Positions 46,321 to 55,193 of a stretch of DNA of 64,000 nt are shown piece by piece. The DNA lies in contig NZ_QEOO01000025.1 of assembly GCF_003121585.1 (NCBI RefSeq), positions 62,001-126,000 of the forward strand, written 5' to 3'. Below the pieces are notes generated by a model, which did not search any database, was not told the origin of the DNA, and was given only the letters and a program-made list of their open reading frames with translations. The translations under genes were made by a program, and so were the position numbers. The DNA comes from Nocardioides speluncae. GTDB lineage: Bacteria > Actinomycetota > Actinomycetes > Propionibacteriales > Nocardioidaceae. Position 1 is the first letter of the stretch. Each line of letters opens with the position of its first letter.

Positions 46321-46699
46321 GTGAGCGGGGTACGTCAGCTCTACGTCGACGAGTCGAAGGCAAAGGGGTACATCCTGGTCGCCGCAGGTCTCACATCTCC
46401 TGCGGCAGCCGAGGCGCTTGCTTGGACCTGCTGGTGAAGGACGCAGCCGGCCTCGCGGCAGCGCGCCTCACGCTCGACCTTGACGAGTCGCTACGGAAGT
46501 GGGACAACCAGCAACTCATCGAGCTGGTTCGTCGAACAGGTGCCGGCGATCGATTGCTCTACACCCATGGCAAGGCAGCCCAGGAGCCCCTCTTGTCCAT
46601 CCCAGACGCCGTGGCGTGGTGCTGGGCGAAAGGGGCACCTGGCGCGACCGGGTACGGCCCGCCGTCATTCGTTGCGGGATGTCTGATCCGCATCCCTGA
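46321..46699 (+). pseudogene. Decayed gene of an actinobacterial family with N-terminal VDES motif
   Basis: Begins GTG 46321 with VRQLYVDESKAKGYILVAAG, then stops at 46437. A second frame from about 46437 continues with DAAGLAAARLTLDLDESLRK and DAVAWCWAKG, and a third frame holds GTWRDRVRPAVIRCG. These three pieces look to me like one family (DUF3800-like, about 190 residues) with an internal deletion of some 60-80 codons and a second frameshift near 46635. Non-functional remnant. The surrounding 46103-46320 and 46700-46851 hold no gene I can support. Confidence 0.6.
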
Positions 46700-46851
46700 A
46701 ATGCGCGAGACCCGAGCGCCACGACCGTCCGGACGGGTCTCGGGTCCACTTCCACCAGGCTCAGCGCCTAGGGCTACAAGCATGGTCCCACCCGACCCGC
46801 CCCCACACAACCACTGACTTACCAGCGGAGGATCTCATGTCTGGTTGCGCC

Positions 46852-47520
46852 TCAGGCCAGCTCGGGCTCGGTCTTCTCGCGGACCTCGTCCTCGGTGACG
46901 CCGGGGGCGAGCTCGACCAGCTTCAGGCGGCGCTCGCCGAGGGCGCCGGACACCGCGACCTCACCGGTCTCGACGTCGATCACGTCGATCACGGCCAGGT
47001 CGGTGATGATCCGCTGGACCACCCGCCGACCCGTGTAGGGCAGCGAGCACTCCTTGACGATCTTGTAGGTGCCGTCCTTGGCCACATGCTCCATCAACAC
47101 GATCACCCGCTTCGCGCCGTGCACCAGGTCCATCGCGCCACCCATGCCCTTGACCATCTTCCCGGGGATCATCCAGTTCGCGATGTCACCGGCGGTCGAG
47201 ACCTGCATCGCACCCAAGATCGCGGCGTCGATCTTCCCGCCACGGATCATCCCGAACGACGTCGCGGAGTCGAAGAACGACGCACCCTTCCGGACCGTCA
47301 CGGTCTCCTTGCCTGCATTGATCAGGTCCGGGTCTTCGGCGCCTGCCACCGGGTAGGCGCCGACCCCGAGGATCCCGTTCTCCGACTGCAGCACCAGCTC
47401 CACGTCATCGGCCACATAGTTGGGCACCAGCGTCGGCAGCCCGATCCCGAGGTTCACATACGAACCATCGGAAAGCTCTGAGGCCGCCCGCGCAGCCATC
47501 TCCTCACGATTCCAAGCCAT
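46852..47520 (-). CDS. scoB: 3-oxoacid CoA-transferase subunit B
   Basis: 222 residues. [16 protein letters not shown] near the N-terminus and the catalytic-glutamate motif [10 protein letters not shown], then [21 protein letters not shown]. Transfers CoA between succinyl-CoA and 3-ketoacids (acetoacetate or 3-oxoadipate), with subunit A encoded four bases upstream. No aromatic-degradation genes nearby, so ketone-body or acetoacetate use is more likely. Confidence 0.9.
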   Translation of the reverse strand: MAWNREEMAARAASELSDGSYVNLGIGLPTLVPNYVADDVELVLQSENGILGVGAYPVAGAEDPDLINAGKETVTVRKGASFFDSATSFGMIRGGKIDAAILGAMQVSTAGDIANWMIPGKMVKGMGGAMDLVHGAKRVIVLMEHVAKDGTYKIVKECSLPYTGRRVVQRIITDLAVIDVIDVETGEVAVSGALGERRLKLVELAPGVTEDEVREKTEPELA

Positions 47521-47524
47521 GTCG

Positions 47525-48343
47525 TCAGCCTCCCGGGTTCGCTTCTTGACGGATACCTTCGAGCGTGGCGCCCTCGGCGGGCTGGACGGTGCGCTTCTCG
47601 ATCCGCTTGTCCGCGGCCTGCTCCGGGGTCAGCGCGACGACCCGCTGCACGAACACACCCGGCGTGTGCACGTCGTTGGGTGGCAGCTCGCCGGGCTCGA
47701 CCAGCTCCTCGACCTCCGCGATCGTCACCCGGCCGCTCATCGCGGCCAGCGGGTTGAAGTTGCGGGCGGAGTCCCGGTAGACGAGGTTGCCGTGCCGATC
47801 GCCCTTCCAGGCCCGGACCAGCCCGAAGTCGGCGACGATCGCCTGCTCCAGCACGAACTCCTTGTCACCCTCCGCGGTCGTGAAGACCCGCGTCTCCTTC
47901 TCCGGAGAGGCGACCAGGATGTTGCCGACGTCGTCGTACTTCCACGGCAGCCCACCCTCGGCCACCTGGGTGCCGACACCGGTCGCGGTGAAGAACGCCG
48001 GGATCCCGGACCCACCGGCCCGCATCCGCTCGGCCAGCGTGCCCTGCGGGGTCAGCTCGACCTCCAGCTCACCAGCCAGATACTGCCGCGCGAACTCCTT
48101 GTTCTCCCCCACATACGACGACACCATCCGGCGCAGCCGCTTGGCCTGCAGCAGCCGGCCCAAGCCCCAGTCGTCGACGCCGCAGTTGTTCGACACCGCC
48201 TCCAGCTCGTCGACCCCGGTCGCCAGCAGCGCATCGATCAGCACCGACGGAATGCCACACAGCCCGAACCCGCCGACGGCCAGCGTCGCCCCACTCGGGA
48301 TGTCGGCCACCGCCTCCGCGGCCGAGCCAACCACCTTGTCCAC
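47525..48343 (-). CDS. scoA: 3-oxoacid CoA-transferase subunit A
   Basis: 272 residues. [20 protein letters not shown] (CoA-binding Gly-rich motif), [31 protein letters not shown] and FFTATGVGT are typical of ScoA/PcaI-type subunits. GTG 48343 preferred because GGAG stands six bases upstream; the frame opens further to 48376 without a ribosome site. Operon with scoB. Confidence 0.9.
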   Translation of the reverse strand: MDKVVGSAAEAVADIPSGATLAVGGFGLCGIPSVLIDALLATGVDELEAVSNNCGVDDWGLGRLLQAKRLRRMVSSYVGENKEFARQYLAGELEVELTPQGTLAERMRAGGSGIPAFFTATGVGTQVAEGGLPWKYDDVGNILVASPEKETRVFTTAEGDKEFVLEQAIVADFGLVRAWKGDRHGNLVYRDSARNFNPLAAMSGRVTIAEVEELVEPGELPPNDVHTPGVFVQRVVALTPEQAADKRIEKRTVQPAEGATLEGIRQEANPGG

Positions 48344-48419
48344 AGCGAGCTCCTTCTCCCTTGAAGTCGATCGCAAGCGATCCTAGCCACGGCACTCTTG
48401 CGGCGGCGCGCCCGGTCGG

Positions 48420-48469
48420 CGCGAACAAATCAGGGAGTCGCAGCATCGAAGAGTGTGAGTTCTCTGTCC
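48420..48469 (+). promoter_or_regulatory. Duplicated promoter block, copy 1
   Basis: CGCGAACAAA (48420-48429), 25 bp, then GTGAGTTCTCTGTCC (48455-48469), 14 bp before the start of the first secreted paralogue. The same two blocks with identical spacing precede the second paralogue (50888-50937). Confidence 0.6.
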
Positions 48470-48483
48470 CTAAGGAGTCCACT

Positions 48484-49512
48484 GTGAGAAGACTCGGGTA
48501 CGCCGTCCTGGCGGCCGCGCTGCTGACCTCCATGATCGCATTTCTGCCGGCTCATGCGAGCACCGACACCACCCTGACCGCGCGGCTGGAGTACCTCAAG
48601 CGGCAGCAGCCGCGCGGCTTCGGCGGCTACTTCGAGCTGCACGTGACGACCGACGGGCCCGTCGCGGACGGCACGGTCCGGTTCGAGACCCCGCGGGGGG
48701 TGAAGGTCGACTTCTACGACTGGGAGCAGGGCTGGGACTTCGAGGGCGGGGGCGGCCAGACCTGGTACCTGACGCTCACGAACAACCGCGCGGGCTGGAG
48801 CCGGGTCACGCTGGTCGTCGACGCCGCCAACGCGGAGCCGGTTCGCGTTCCGTTCCAGATCTACGCGCCCGGCGGACCGACCCCACCGGCCACCGGCAAC
48901 CTCGCCGGGCGGCGGTACGCCGCCAGCGGCAGCGACTACTTTCCGCCGTCGGGCTACAGCTACAGCATCCGGGAGGCAGTCTGGTTCCTGGACCGGCGGT
49001 TCGCGTACGTCGGCGTACCCCGGCACGGCAAGCCCACCTGCACCGCAGCCAAGGTGAACCCGAACTCGTTCACCGGCTGCCAGCGGTACTGGTGGGACAA
49101 GGCCGCCAACCGGCTCCAGGTCGGCAAGTGGGCCGGCCGTGTGCACGCCCGCTCGCTCGACTACTTCAACTACCGCTACACCCACCGGGTCGGGATGCCG
49201 GCTGCCGGCAAGCGGTTCGGCGGCGCGTGGACCGACTGGCTCCACTACTACGGCAGCAACGTCACGTTCCGGCTGCGGCTGAACGCCGACGGCAGCTTCC
49301 GGTGGGTGAAGGACGGCAAGGTCTCACGCGGCCGGTACGCCGTCGGCGCCAACGGCCGGCTCACCCTCAGGTTCCGCAACGGCCACACCGAGGTACGCAC
49401 GCTGCTCGTCGGGCTCAACCGGCACGGCAAGCAGGACCCGCGGGCGACCGGCCTGCTGCTCAGCCTTCCCGACAAGGACCTCCGCGCCGTCTGGTTGACG
49501 CCGGTCCGCTGA
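48484..49512 (+). CDS. Secreted protein of an unrecognised paralogous family, member 1
   Basis: 342 residues. Signal peptide MRRLGYAVLAAALLTSMIAF ending at AHA. A beta-rich middle (YFELHVTTDGPVADGTVRFE; WYLTLTNNRAGWSRVTL) and Pro-rich linker APGGPTPPATGNL lead to the shared C-terminal domain. That domain carries YSIREAVWFLDRRFAYVG, GKPTC-x12-C (CTAAKVNPNSFTGC), QRYWWDKAANRLQVGKW, and finally SRGRYAVGANGRLTLRF. The shared domain recurs in 50953 and 52527. No catalytic motif seen. This is the shortest member, without the N-terminal domain of the others. Confidence 0.82.
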   Translation: MRRLGYAVLAAALLTSMIAFLPAHASTDTTLTARLEYLKRQQPRGFGGYFELHVTTDGPVADGTVRFETPRGVKVDFYDWEQGWDFEGGGGQTWYLTLTNNRAGWSRVTLVVDAANAEPVRVPFQIYAPGGPTPPATGNLAGRRYAASGSDYFPPSGYSYSIREAVWFLDRRFAYVGVPRHGKPTCTAAKVNPNSFTGCQRYWWDKAANRLQVGKWAGRVHARSLDYFNYRYTHRVGMPAAGKRFGGAWTDWLHYYGSNVTFRLRLNADGSFRWVKDGKVSRGRYAVGANGRLTLRFRNGHTEVRTLLVGLNRHGKQDPRATGLLLSLPDKDLRAVWLTPVR

Positions 49513-49593
49513 GCGCGAATATGTGCGGCGATCGCCCAAACGCAGCGTCGGCGATCCGTTGACGCCGCCCAACCCGAGGCCTAGTTTACAAAT

Positions 49594-49607
49594 TGGAAGC
49601 GCTCTCA
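49594..49607. promoter_or_regulatory. LacI-type (CebR-like) operator
   Basis: TGGAAGCGCTCTCA differs at two positions from the CebR/BglR-type dyad TGGGAGCGCTCCCA known from actinobacterial glucan and cello-oligosaccharide genes. Lies 76 bp before the GH64 start. Confidence 0.5.
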
Positions 49608-49627
49608 CCGTTTCATGTCAGTAGTCC

Positions 49628-49665
49628 TGACGAATCTGCCCGCTTCCTGGCGGGCAGATTCGTCA
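49628..49665 (+). promoter_or_regulatory. Perfect 16-bp stem-loop upstream of GH64 gene
   Basis: TGACGAATCTGCCCGC pairs exactly with 49650-49665, loop TTCCTG; ends five bases before the CGGAGG ribosome site (49671-49676). Terminator of the preceding gene or a leader hairpin of the glucanase mRNA. Confidence 0.65.
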
Positions 49666-49682
49666 CCTCTCGGAGGCCTACG

Positions 49683-50879
49683 ATGCTCTCTCGCCGCTCC
49701 TTCCTCGGTACGTCGCTCGCTGCCGCAAGCGTGGCCACGCTCCCGCAGCTCGCGCCGCACCCGCTCACGGCCCGCGCGTCCGCCGCTCCGGAGACACTCC
49801 GGTTCAACCTGGTCAACAACTCCGGACGACCGGCGCACGCCTACGTCGTCGGCCTGTACGGCGCCGACGGCCGCTCGGTCTTCGTCCGGCCGGACGGCAG
49901 CCTGTTCTTCCCACCTCGGCCGGGTGGGGCGCCCGAGCCGATCGCACAGCACGTCGCCATCCCGGTCAGTGCCGCCACCGAGGTCGTCGTACCCCGGATG
50001 TTCGGGGCGCGCGTCTACTTCGTCACCGACAACACTCTGGACTTCCTCGCAGTGGCGACCGGCGACACGGTGGGCATCGCGCACCCGAGCTTCGTCAACG
50101 AAGCCGACAGCAACTTCGCGAAGAACTGGACGTTCGCGGAGTTCACCCTGAACGCCACCCAGATCTACGCCAACATCAGCTACGTCGACTTCGTGGCCGC
50201 GCCGGTGGCGCTCCGGCTGGACCACGCCGGCGGCGTCCAGGAGGTGCCCGGTCTCCGCGCGGGCGGCGTCGACGCCATCGCCGGCGCGCTGCGCGGCACC
50301 GACGGCGGCCGTTGGGGTACCTGCGTGCAGGAGGCCGGCGGCCAGGCGCTGCGCGTCCTGAACCCCAACCACCGGGCCGCCGACTTCGCCGGCTACATGG
50401 AGCCGTACGTCGACCAGGTCTGGGCCAAGTACGCCGGCGAGACCCTGTACGTCGACTCGCAGCGCGGCGACATCGGCATCCTCGAGGGCCGGGTCCAGGG
50501 CAACGAGCTGGTGTTCGGCAACGAGCGGTTCGCCCGGCCCTCGTCGATCGACATCTGGGGCTGCAACAGCGGTCCGTTCGCCAATCCGGGCAACGACAGC
50601 GAGCAGCGCAAGGCGCTCGTCCCTCGGCTCGCGGCGGCCTTCAACCGCACCACGCTGCTGATCAACAGCCGCCAGCCGCACGGCGAGAACCCCGCGACCT
50701 TCTACGACCACCCGGTCACCAACCACTACGCGCGCGTGGTCCACGAGAACCTGCCCGACGGCAAGGGCTACGCCTTCGCCTACGACGACGTCAGCTCCAA
50801 CCCCGGCGAGGACCACAGCGGGAAGGTCAACCACGGCGACCCACACCTGCTCACGGTGACGCTGAACCCGCTCCGCTGA
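49683..50879 (+). CDS. Secreted GH64-type beta-1,3-glucanase (thaumatin-like)
   Basis: 398 residues. Tat-like signal: LSRRSFLGTSLAAASVATLP. Mature domain LRFNLVNNSGRPAHAYVVGL ... NISYVDFVAAPVALRL ... VLNPNH ... DIWGCNSGPFANPG, features of glycoside hydrolase family 64 (laminaripentaose-producing endo-glucanase). The full GH64 domain is present, with no additional carbohydrate-binding module. Degrades beta-1,3-glucans, e.g. fungal wall. Ribosome site CGGAGG seven bases before ATG 49683. The CebR-like operator upstream suits induction by glucan sugars. Confidence 0.85.
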   Translation: MLSRRSFLGTSLAAASVATLPQLAPHPLTARASAAPETLRFNLVNNSGRPAHAYVVGLYGADGRSVFVRPDGSLFFPPRPGGAPEPIAQHVAIPVSAATEVVVPRMFGARVYFVTDNTLDFLAVATGDTVGIAHPSFVNEADSNFAKNWTFAEFTLNATQIYANISYVDFVAAPVALRLDHAGGVQEVPGLRAGGVDAIAGALRGTDGGRWGTCVQEAGGQALRVLNPNHRAADFAGYMEPYVDQVWAKYAGETLYVDSQRGDIGILEGRVQGNELVFGNERFARPSSIDIWGCNSGPFANPGNDSEQRKALVPRLAAAFNRTTLLINSRQPHGENPATFYDHPVTNHYARVVHENLPDGKGYAFAYDDVSSNPGEDHSGKVNHGDPHLLTVTLNPLR

Positions 50880-50887
50880 GGCGGTTC

Positions 50888-50937
50888 CGCGAACAAAAGG
50901 AGGCTTTCGCGCATCTCACTTGGTGAGTTCTCTGCCC
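50888..50937 (+). promoter_or_regulatory. Duplicated promoter block, copy 2
   Basis: CGCGAACAAA (50888-50897), 25 bp, GTGAGTTCTCTGCCC (50923-50937), 15 bp before the second paralogue. Nine bases after the GH64 stop. Confidence 0.6.
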
Positions 50938-50952
50938 ACCAGGAGGATGACG

Positions 50953-52530
50953 ATGCGAAGGCCTTGGTACGCCGCGCTCGCAGGCGCCCTGTTGACGTCC
51001 ATCATCGCAGGCGTGCCCGGCCAGGTGGCCGCGGCCGACCTGCGCGGCCCCGCCGACTACCACCCACTGACGACCTTCACCGCCGACACTCCCGGCGATG
51101 TCACCCCCGGCACCAGCGACTTGGCCGGCTTCACACTGCGGCTCGACCCCAACTACGGGCAGGTCGACGTCGACGGCTCCCTCGGCGCCGACCCCGGACG
51201 CTGGGTCCGGCGCGTCATCGCGACTCTCGGCAACCTCGACAACGAAGGCACCTGCCAGGCCGCGGTCGAGGTCGTCAGCTCGACCATGGCGGGCTCGACC
51301 GACGATGTGAACATCGCGCTCGCCGTACGCCTGCCGGGCGAAACCACGCTGCCTCCGGAGCGAGAGTTCAGCCTGGGCAGGTTCACCGGCTGGCGCGAAC
51401 AGGCCGCGCTTCTCGAGAACCTGGTGCCGGACTGCGGGAGCGTCCGGATGGTCAACGCGACCGGGGCCACTTTGGACTCCGGCGTGGCGACGCTGGTCCA
51501 ACGGCCGGCAGAGGAGACCGGCGTGGAGGTCTCGCCCCGAGGTGTGCCGGCGCGCCAGTTCCTGCTGGGCACGCCGACCCGTTTCCGCATCCGGGTCGAA
51601 CGCACCCTGCCCAACCCGGTCTACGACGGCCTGATCACGGTCACGGCCCCGGCCGACCTCGAGGTCCGGCACGGCCGGTCCCCGAACTGGGAGGGCCGGA
51701 TCTACGACCACTACTTCACCCTCATATCGACCGGGGAGACCAAACCCGGCTGGAAGCGGGTGACAGTCCGGGCGACCAGCGGGAACGCCGACCCCGCGAC
51801 GTACGAGTTCTGGACCTACGCCATCGGCCCACCGCCCGAGCGGACCGGCAGCCTGAGTGGCCGCCGCTACGCGGCGCGCTTCGACCACGAGGGTGCACAA
51901 CACCCCGCCGCGCGCGAGGTCGCCGCGCGCGGCCCCGGGCCGGCGTACTCGCAGCGCGAGACGCTGTGGTTCCTCAGCGATCGGCTCGTCTTCCTCGGCG
52001 TACCGACGCGCGGGAAGCCCACCTGTACGCCGGACAAGGTCGTCCCCGACTCGTACACCGGCTGCCAGCACTACTGGTGGAACAAGGAGTCCAACCTCCT
52101 CCAGATCGGGCGCTGGGTCGGCCGGGTCACCGCGACCGGAATCGTCTACCACCACCCCGTGCACAACGTGCCGGTCAGGTTCGAGCATCGCTTCGGCACC
52201 GCCAGAGCCGGCACCCGCTACCGCGGCACCTGGACCGATCAGATCTACCGAGGCAACGAGGAGTGGATCCTGACGGTGCGGCTGACCCTGCGTCGCGACG
52301 GCACGTTCACGCTGGCGCAGAGCGAGTCGGGGCTGATCTCCCGGATGCGCGGTCGGTACCGGATCAACCAGGACGGGCGGCTGACGCTGCGCCTGCGCGA
52401 CGGCAAGACGGTGACCCGCACGATCGTCATCGGTAAGAACCGCCGCGGGCGCCTGGACCCCGGGAACGCCGGCATCTTCATCAACCTCCCCCAGAAGGCG
52501 ACCGGCGCCTGGCTGAGGAAGGTCCAGTGA
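50953..52530 (+). CDS. Secreted protein of the same family, member 2
   Basis: 525 residues. Signal peptide MRRPWYAALAGALLTSIIAG. It has the N-terminal domain shared with member 3 (GDVTPGTSDL, GTCQAAVEVVSS, VRLPGETTLPPE, LVPDCGSVRM), then the middle beta domain and the C-terminal domain with GKPTC-x12-C (CTPDKVVPDSYTGC), HYWWNKESNLLQIGRW and RGRYRINQDGRLTLRLRDG. ATG 50953 chosen with AGGAGG five bases upstream rather than the ATG touching it. Its stop overlaps member 3's start. Function unknown; possibly surface or wall binding. Confidence 0.82.
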   Translation: MRRPWYAALAGALLTSIIAGVPGQVAAADLRGPADYHPLTTFTADTPGDVTPGTSDLAGFTLRLDPNYGQVDVDGSLGADPGRWVRRVIATLGNLDNEGTCQAAVEVVSSTMAGSTDDVNIALAVRLPGETTLPPEREFSLGRFTGWREQAALLENLVPDCGSVRMVNATGATLDSGVATLVQRPAEETGVEVSPRGVPARQFLLGTPTRFRIRVERTLPNPVYDGLITVTAPADLEVRHGRSPNWEGRIYDHYFTLISTGETKPGWKRVTVRATSGNADPATYEFWTYAIGPPPERTGSLSGRRYAARFDHEGAQHPAAREVAARGPGPAYSQRETLWFLSDRLVFLGVPTRGKPTCTPDKVVPDSYTGCQHYWWNKESNLLQIGRWVGRVTATGIVYHHPVHNVPVRFEHRFGTARAGTRYRGTWTDQIYRGNEEWILTVRLTLRRDGTFTLAQSESGLISRMRGRYRINQDGRLTLRLRDGKTVTRTIVIGKNRRGRLDPGNAGIFINLPQKATGAWLRKVQ

Positions 52531-54089
52531 AGCTCGCCTCGCGCCGCGGCGTACACACTGTTGCCGGATCGCTCGCTTGCCTCCTGCTGCCGCTGGCCGC
52601 GGTGGCCGGCGGCGGCACCCCAGCCACAGCCGACCCCAGTGACGCAGCCGACTACGACCCGATCACCACCGCGAAGGTCGTCGCCGACGGCGGCGACGTC
52701 ACGCCGGGAACCAGCGACCTCACGACGGCGAAGATCCGGATCAACCCGATCCTCGGCGATGTCACCGTCGAGGCCGCCCTGGCCACGCCGCCGGCGACCT
52801 ACGTGCGGCGCGCGGTGATTGCCCTCGGGGTCACCGATGCGGGCGGCACCTGCCAGCCGGTCGCCGAGATCGCGGCGTCCAACGCGACCACCAACCTGGT
52901 GGTACGCCGTCCCGGCGAGACCACCCGGCCCGCCGAGGGGAGCGGCGGCGGCGACATCGACGCCTACCTGCAAAACGACACGCCGCTCGCCGAGGGGCTG
53001 GTGCCGGACTGCGGGACGTTCCGGCTGACCAGCACGACCGGCGCCGTACTCGACACCGCGGAGCTCACGTTCGCCCAGACGCCGATCCGGCAGGTGACCC
53101 TGACGGCATGGGGACCGAGGGGCCTGCAGCAGCAGCCGCTCAACCGGACCCGCACCCTCGACGTGTATGTCCGCACGGACCGCCGGTACGGCGACTGGCC
53201 GTGGTGGGCCTACGACGGGAGCGTCACCGTCGACGCGCCCGCCGGCGTGCGGGTCCAGCTGGTCGACGGCGACGACAACTATTGCTACGGCGACCCCGAG
53301 CCGACCTTCACCGGCTCCGCAGCCTCATTCTGCTTCGACGTCAAGGTCACCCGCCCCGGCGTACACACCGTCGCGTTCCGGTTCGACGCCGGCAACGCCG
53401 ACCCGATCACCCTCGAGATACTGGTCTACGCACCCGGGGGGCCGCCGCCGCCCGCGACCGGTGACCTGACCGGGCGCCACCACGTGCTCTTCGAGGAGTT
53501 CGGGATCGTCGAGCAGTACAGCTTCGGTGAGCGCAGCTCGATCTGGTTCCTCGACCGCCACTTCGCGTACGTCGGCTCACCCCTGCACGGCCGGCCGACG
53601 TGTACGGCGGCCAAGGTCGACCCGACGAAGTTCTACGGATGCCAGCGCTACTGGTGGGACAAGGCGCACAACGTGCTCCAGGTCGGCAAGTGGCGAGGCT
53701 CGGTGCACGCGCGCCGAATCGACTACGTCAACGACCAGCAGACCAACAAGAGCTACCGCATCCCCTTCGGCCTGGCGCCGCGCGGCAAGCGCCTCGCCGG
53801 CACTTGGCGCTATCAGTCCGGCTTCGACTCGCTTACCCGCGCCCGGCTGCGGCTGACCCGTGATGGCCGGTTCGAGCTGGCCGTCAACCAGCGGACCAGC
53901 CGCGGCCGGTACGCCGTCGGTGCCGCAGGCCGGCTCCGGCTCACCTTCAACAGCGGCCGGACGCAGGTGCACACGCTCGGGATCGGCAAGAACCGGGCGG
54001 GTCGCCTCGACCCTGCCACCGGCGTACTCCTCTCCCTCCCGAACTTCAACAAGGGCGAGGTTGCCTGGCTGACGCCGCCGAAACGCTGA
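52527..54089 (+). CDS. Secreted protein of the same family, member 3
   Basis: 520 residues from GTG 52527. Signal peptide (HTVAGSLACLLLPLAAVAGG), N-terminal domain with GDVTPGTSDL, GGTCQPVAEIAAS, VRRPGETTRPAE and LVPDCGTFRL; middle domain with extra Cys (NYCYGD, SFCFDVKV); C-terminal domain with RPTC-x12-C and QRYWWDKAHNVLQVGKW, then SRGRYAVGAAGRLRL. Translationally coupled to member 2, so the two are made together. About 45% alike by eye over the C-terminal domain with both other members. Confidence 0.82.
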   Translation: MKLASRRGVHTVAGSLACLLLPLAAVAGGGTPATADPSDAADYDPITTAKVVADGGDVTPGTSDLTTAKIRINPILGDVTVEAALATPPATYVRRAVIALGVTDAGGTCQPVAEIAASNATTNLVVRRPGETTRPAEGSGGGDIDAYLQNDTPLAEGLVPDCGTFRLTSTTGAVLDTAELTFAQTPIRQVTLTAWGPRGLQQQPLNRTRTLDVYVRTDRRYGDWPWWAYDGSVTVDAPAGVRVQLVDGDDNYCYGDPEPTFTGSAASFCFDVKVTRPGVHTVAFRFDAGNADPITLEILVYAPGGPPPPATGDLTGRHHVLFEEFGIVEQYSFGERSSIWFLDRHFAYVGSPLHGRPTCTAAKVDPTKFYGCQRYWWDKAHNVLQVGKWRGSVHARRIDYVNDQQTNKSYRIPFGLAPRGKRLAGTWRYQSGFDSLTRARLRLTRDGRFELAVNQRTSRGRYAVGAAGRLRLTFNSGRTQVHTLGIGKNRAGRLDPATGVLLSLPNFNKGEVAWLTPPKR

Positions 54090-54098
54090 CCCCACCTC

Positions 54099-54161
54099 GA
54101 TAGTCCGTCACGAAAATCACGTCCCCGTCCCCGCGGACCATGATTTCCGTGACGGACTATC
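54099..54161. repeat. 63-bp palindromic element, family C copy 3
   Basis: Ends GATAGTCC and GGACTATC like copies 1 and 2 and is exactly as long, but the interior (CGTCACGAAAATCACG with CCGTGACGG) is different. Lies between member 3 and arsA-1. Confidence 0.78.
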
Positions 54162-54179
54162 CGGCCTACGCTTCCGGGG

Positions 54180-55193
54180 ATGAGTCCGACAAAGCGCAGC
54201 GACTGGCCGAAGGTGCGGGTGCACGTGGTCACCGGCAAGGGCGGCACCGGGAAGTCGACGGTTGCCGCGGCTCTGGCGTTGGCGCTCGCGTCGACCGGCA
54301 AGAACGTGCTGCTCTGCGAGGTCGAGGGCCGGCAGGGCATCGCCCAGATGTTCGACGTCGCCCCGCTGCCCTACCAGGAACGACGGATCGCGACCGGCCT
54401 CTCCGACGACCACGGCCGGGCGGGCGCCGTACACGCGCTGCACATCGACGCCGAGTCGGCGCTGCTGGAGTACCTCGCGATGTACTACAAGCTCGGCCGC
54501 GCCGGGCGGGCGCTGGACCGGTTCGGCGTGATCGACTTCGCGACCACGATCGCGCCGGGCGTCCGGGACGTGCTGCTCACCGGCAAGATCTACGAGGCTT
54601 CCAACCGCAACAGCCGTAACAAGAACGCCCAGCAGTACGACGCGATCGTGGTCGACGCGCCGCCGACCGGCCGGATCACCCAGTTCCTCAACGTCACCAA
54701 CGAGCTCGCCGGGCTGGCCAAGGTCGGCCCGATCAAGAACCAGTCGGACACGGTGATGACCCTGTTCCGGTCGCCGAAGACCGCGGTCCACCTGGTCACG
54801 GTGCTGGAGGAGATGCCGGTCCAGGAGACCGCCGACGGGGTCACCGAGCTGCGCGCGACCGAGCTCCCGGTCGGCGGTGTGATCGTCAACCTGGTTCGCC
54901 CACGCGACCTCGACGCCGACGACCTGGCCGCGGCCCGGGCCGGCAAGATCGACCGCGGCGCGGTCGCCCGCGACCTGAAGTCCGCCGGCGTGGAAGCCGA
55001 CGACGCACTCATCGACGGCCTGCTCGACGAGGCCCACGACCACGCGGAGCGGCGCGCCCTGGAGGACACTCAGCGCGCGCTCGTGGACGAGCTCGACGTA
55101 CCCCACTACGAGCTGCCCCGGCTGCCCGGCGGGGTCGACCTGGGCGGACTCTACGAGCTCGCCGCGGCCCTGAAAGAGCAGGGGATGGCATGA
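54180..55193 (+). CDS. ArsA-like (Get3 family) ATPase 1
   Basis: 337 residues. P-loop VVTGKGGTGKSTVAAALALA with the deviant Walker A KGGTGKST, LLCEVEGRQG, VVDAPPTGRITQFL, and C-terminal Ala-rich helices. Homologous to Mtb Rv3679 of the Rv3679-Rv3680 (BagAB) pair, which forms a heterocomplex and protects against toxic metabolites. Leaderless signature TACGCT (54167-54172), seven bases before ATG. The stop overlaps the next gene. Confidence 0.9.
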   Translation: MSPTKRSDWPKVRVHVVTGKGGTGKSTVAAALALALASTGKNVLLCEVEGRQGIAQMFDVAPLPYQERRIATGLSDDHGRAGAVHALHIDAESALLEYLAMYYKLGRAGRALDRFGVIDFATTIAPGVRDVLLTGKIYEASNRNSRNKNAQQYDAIVVDAPPTGRITQFLNVTNELAGLAKVGPIKNQSDTVMTLFRSPKTAVHLVTVLEEMPVQETADGVTELRATELPVGGVIVNLVRPRDLDADDLAAARAGKIDRGAVARDLKSAGVEADDALIDGLLDEAHDHAERRALEDTQRALVDELDVPHYELPRLPGGVDLGGLYELAAALKEQGMA

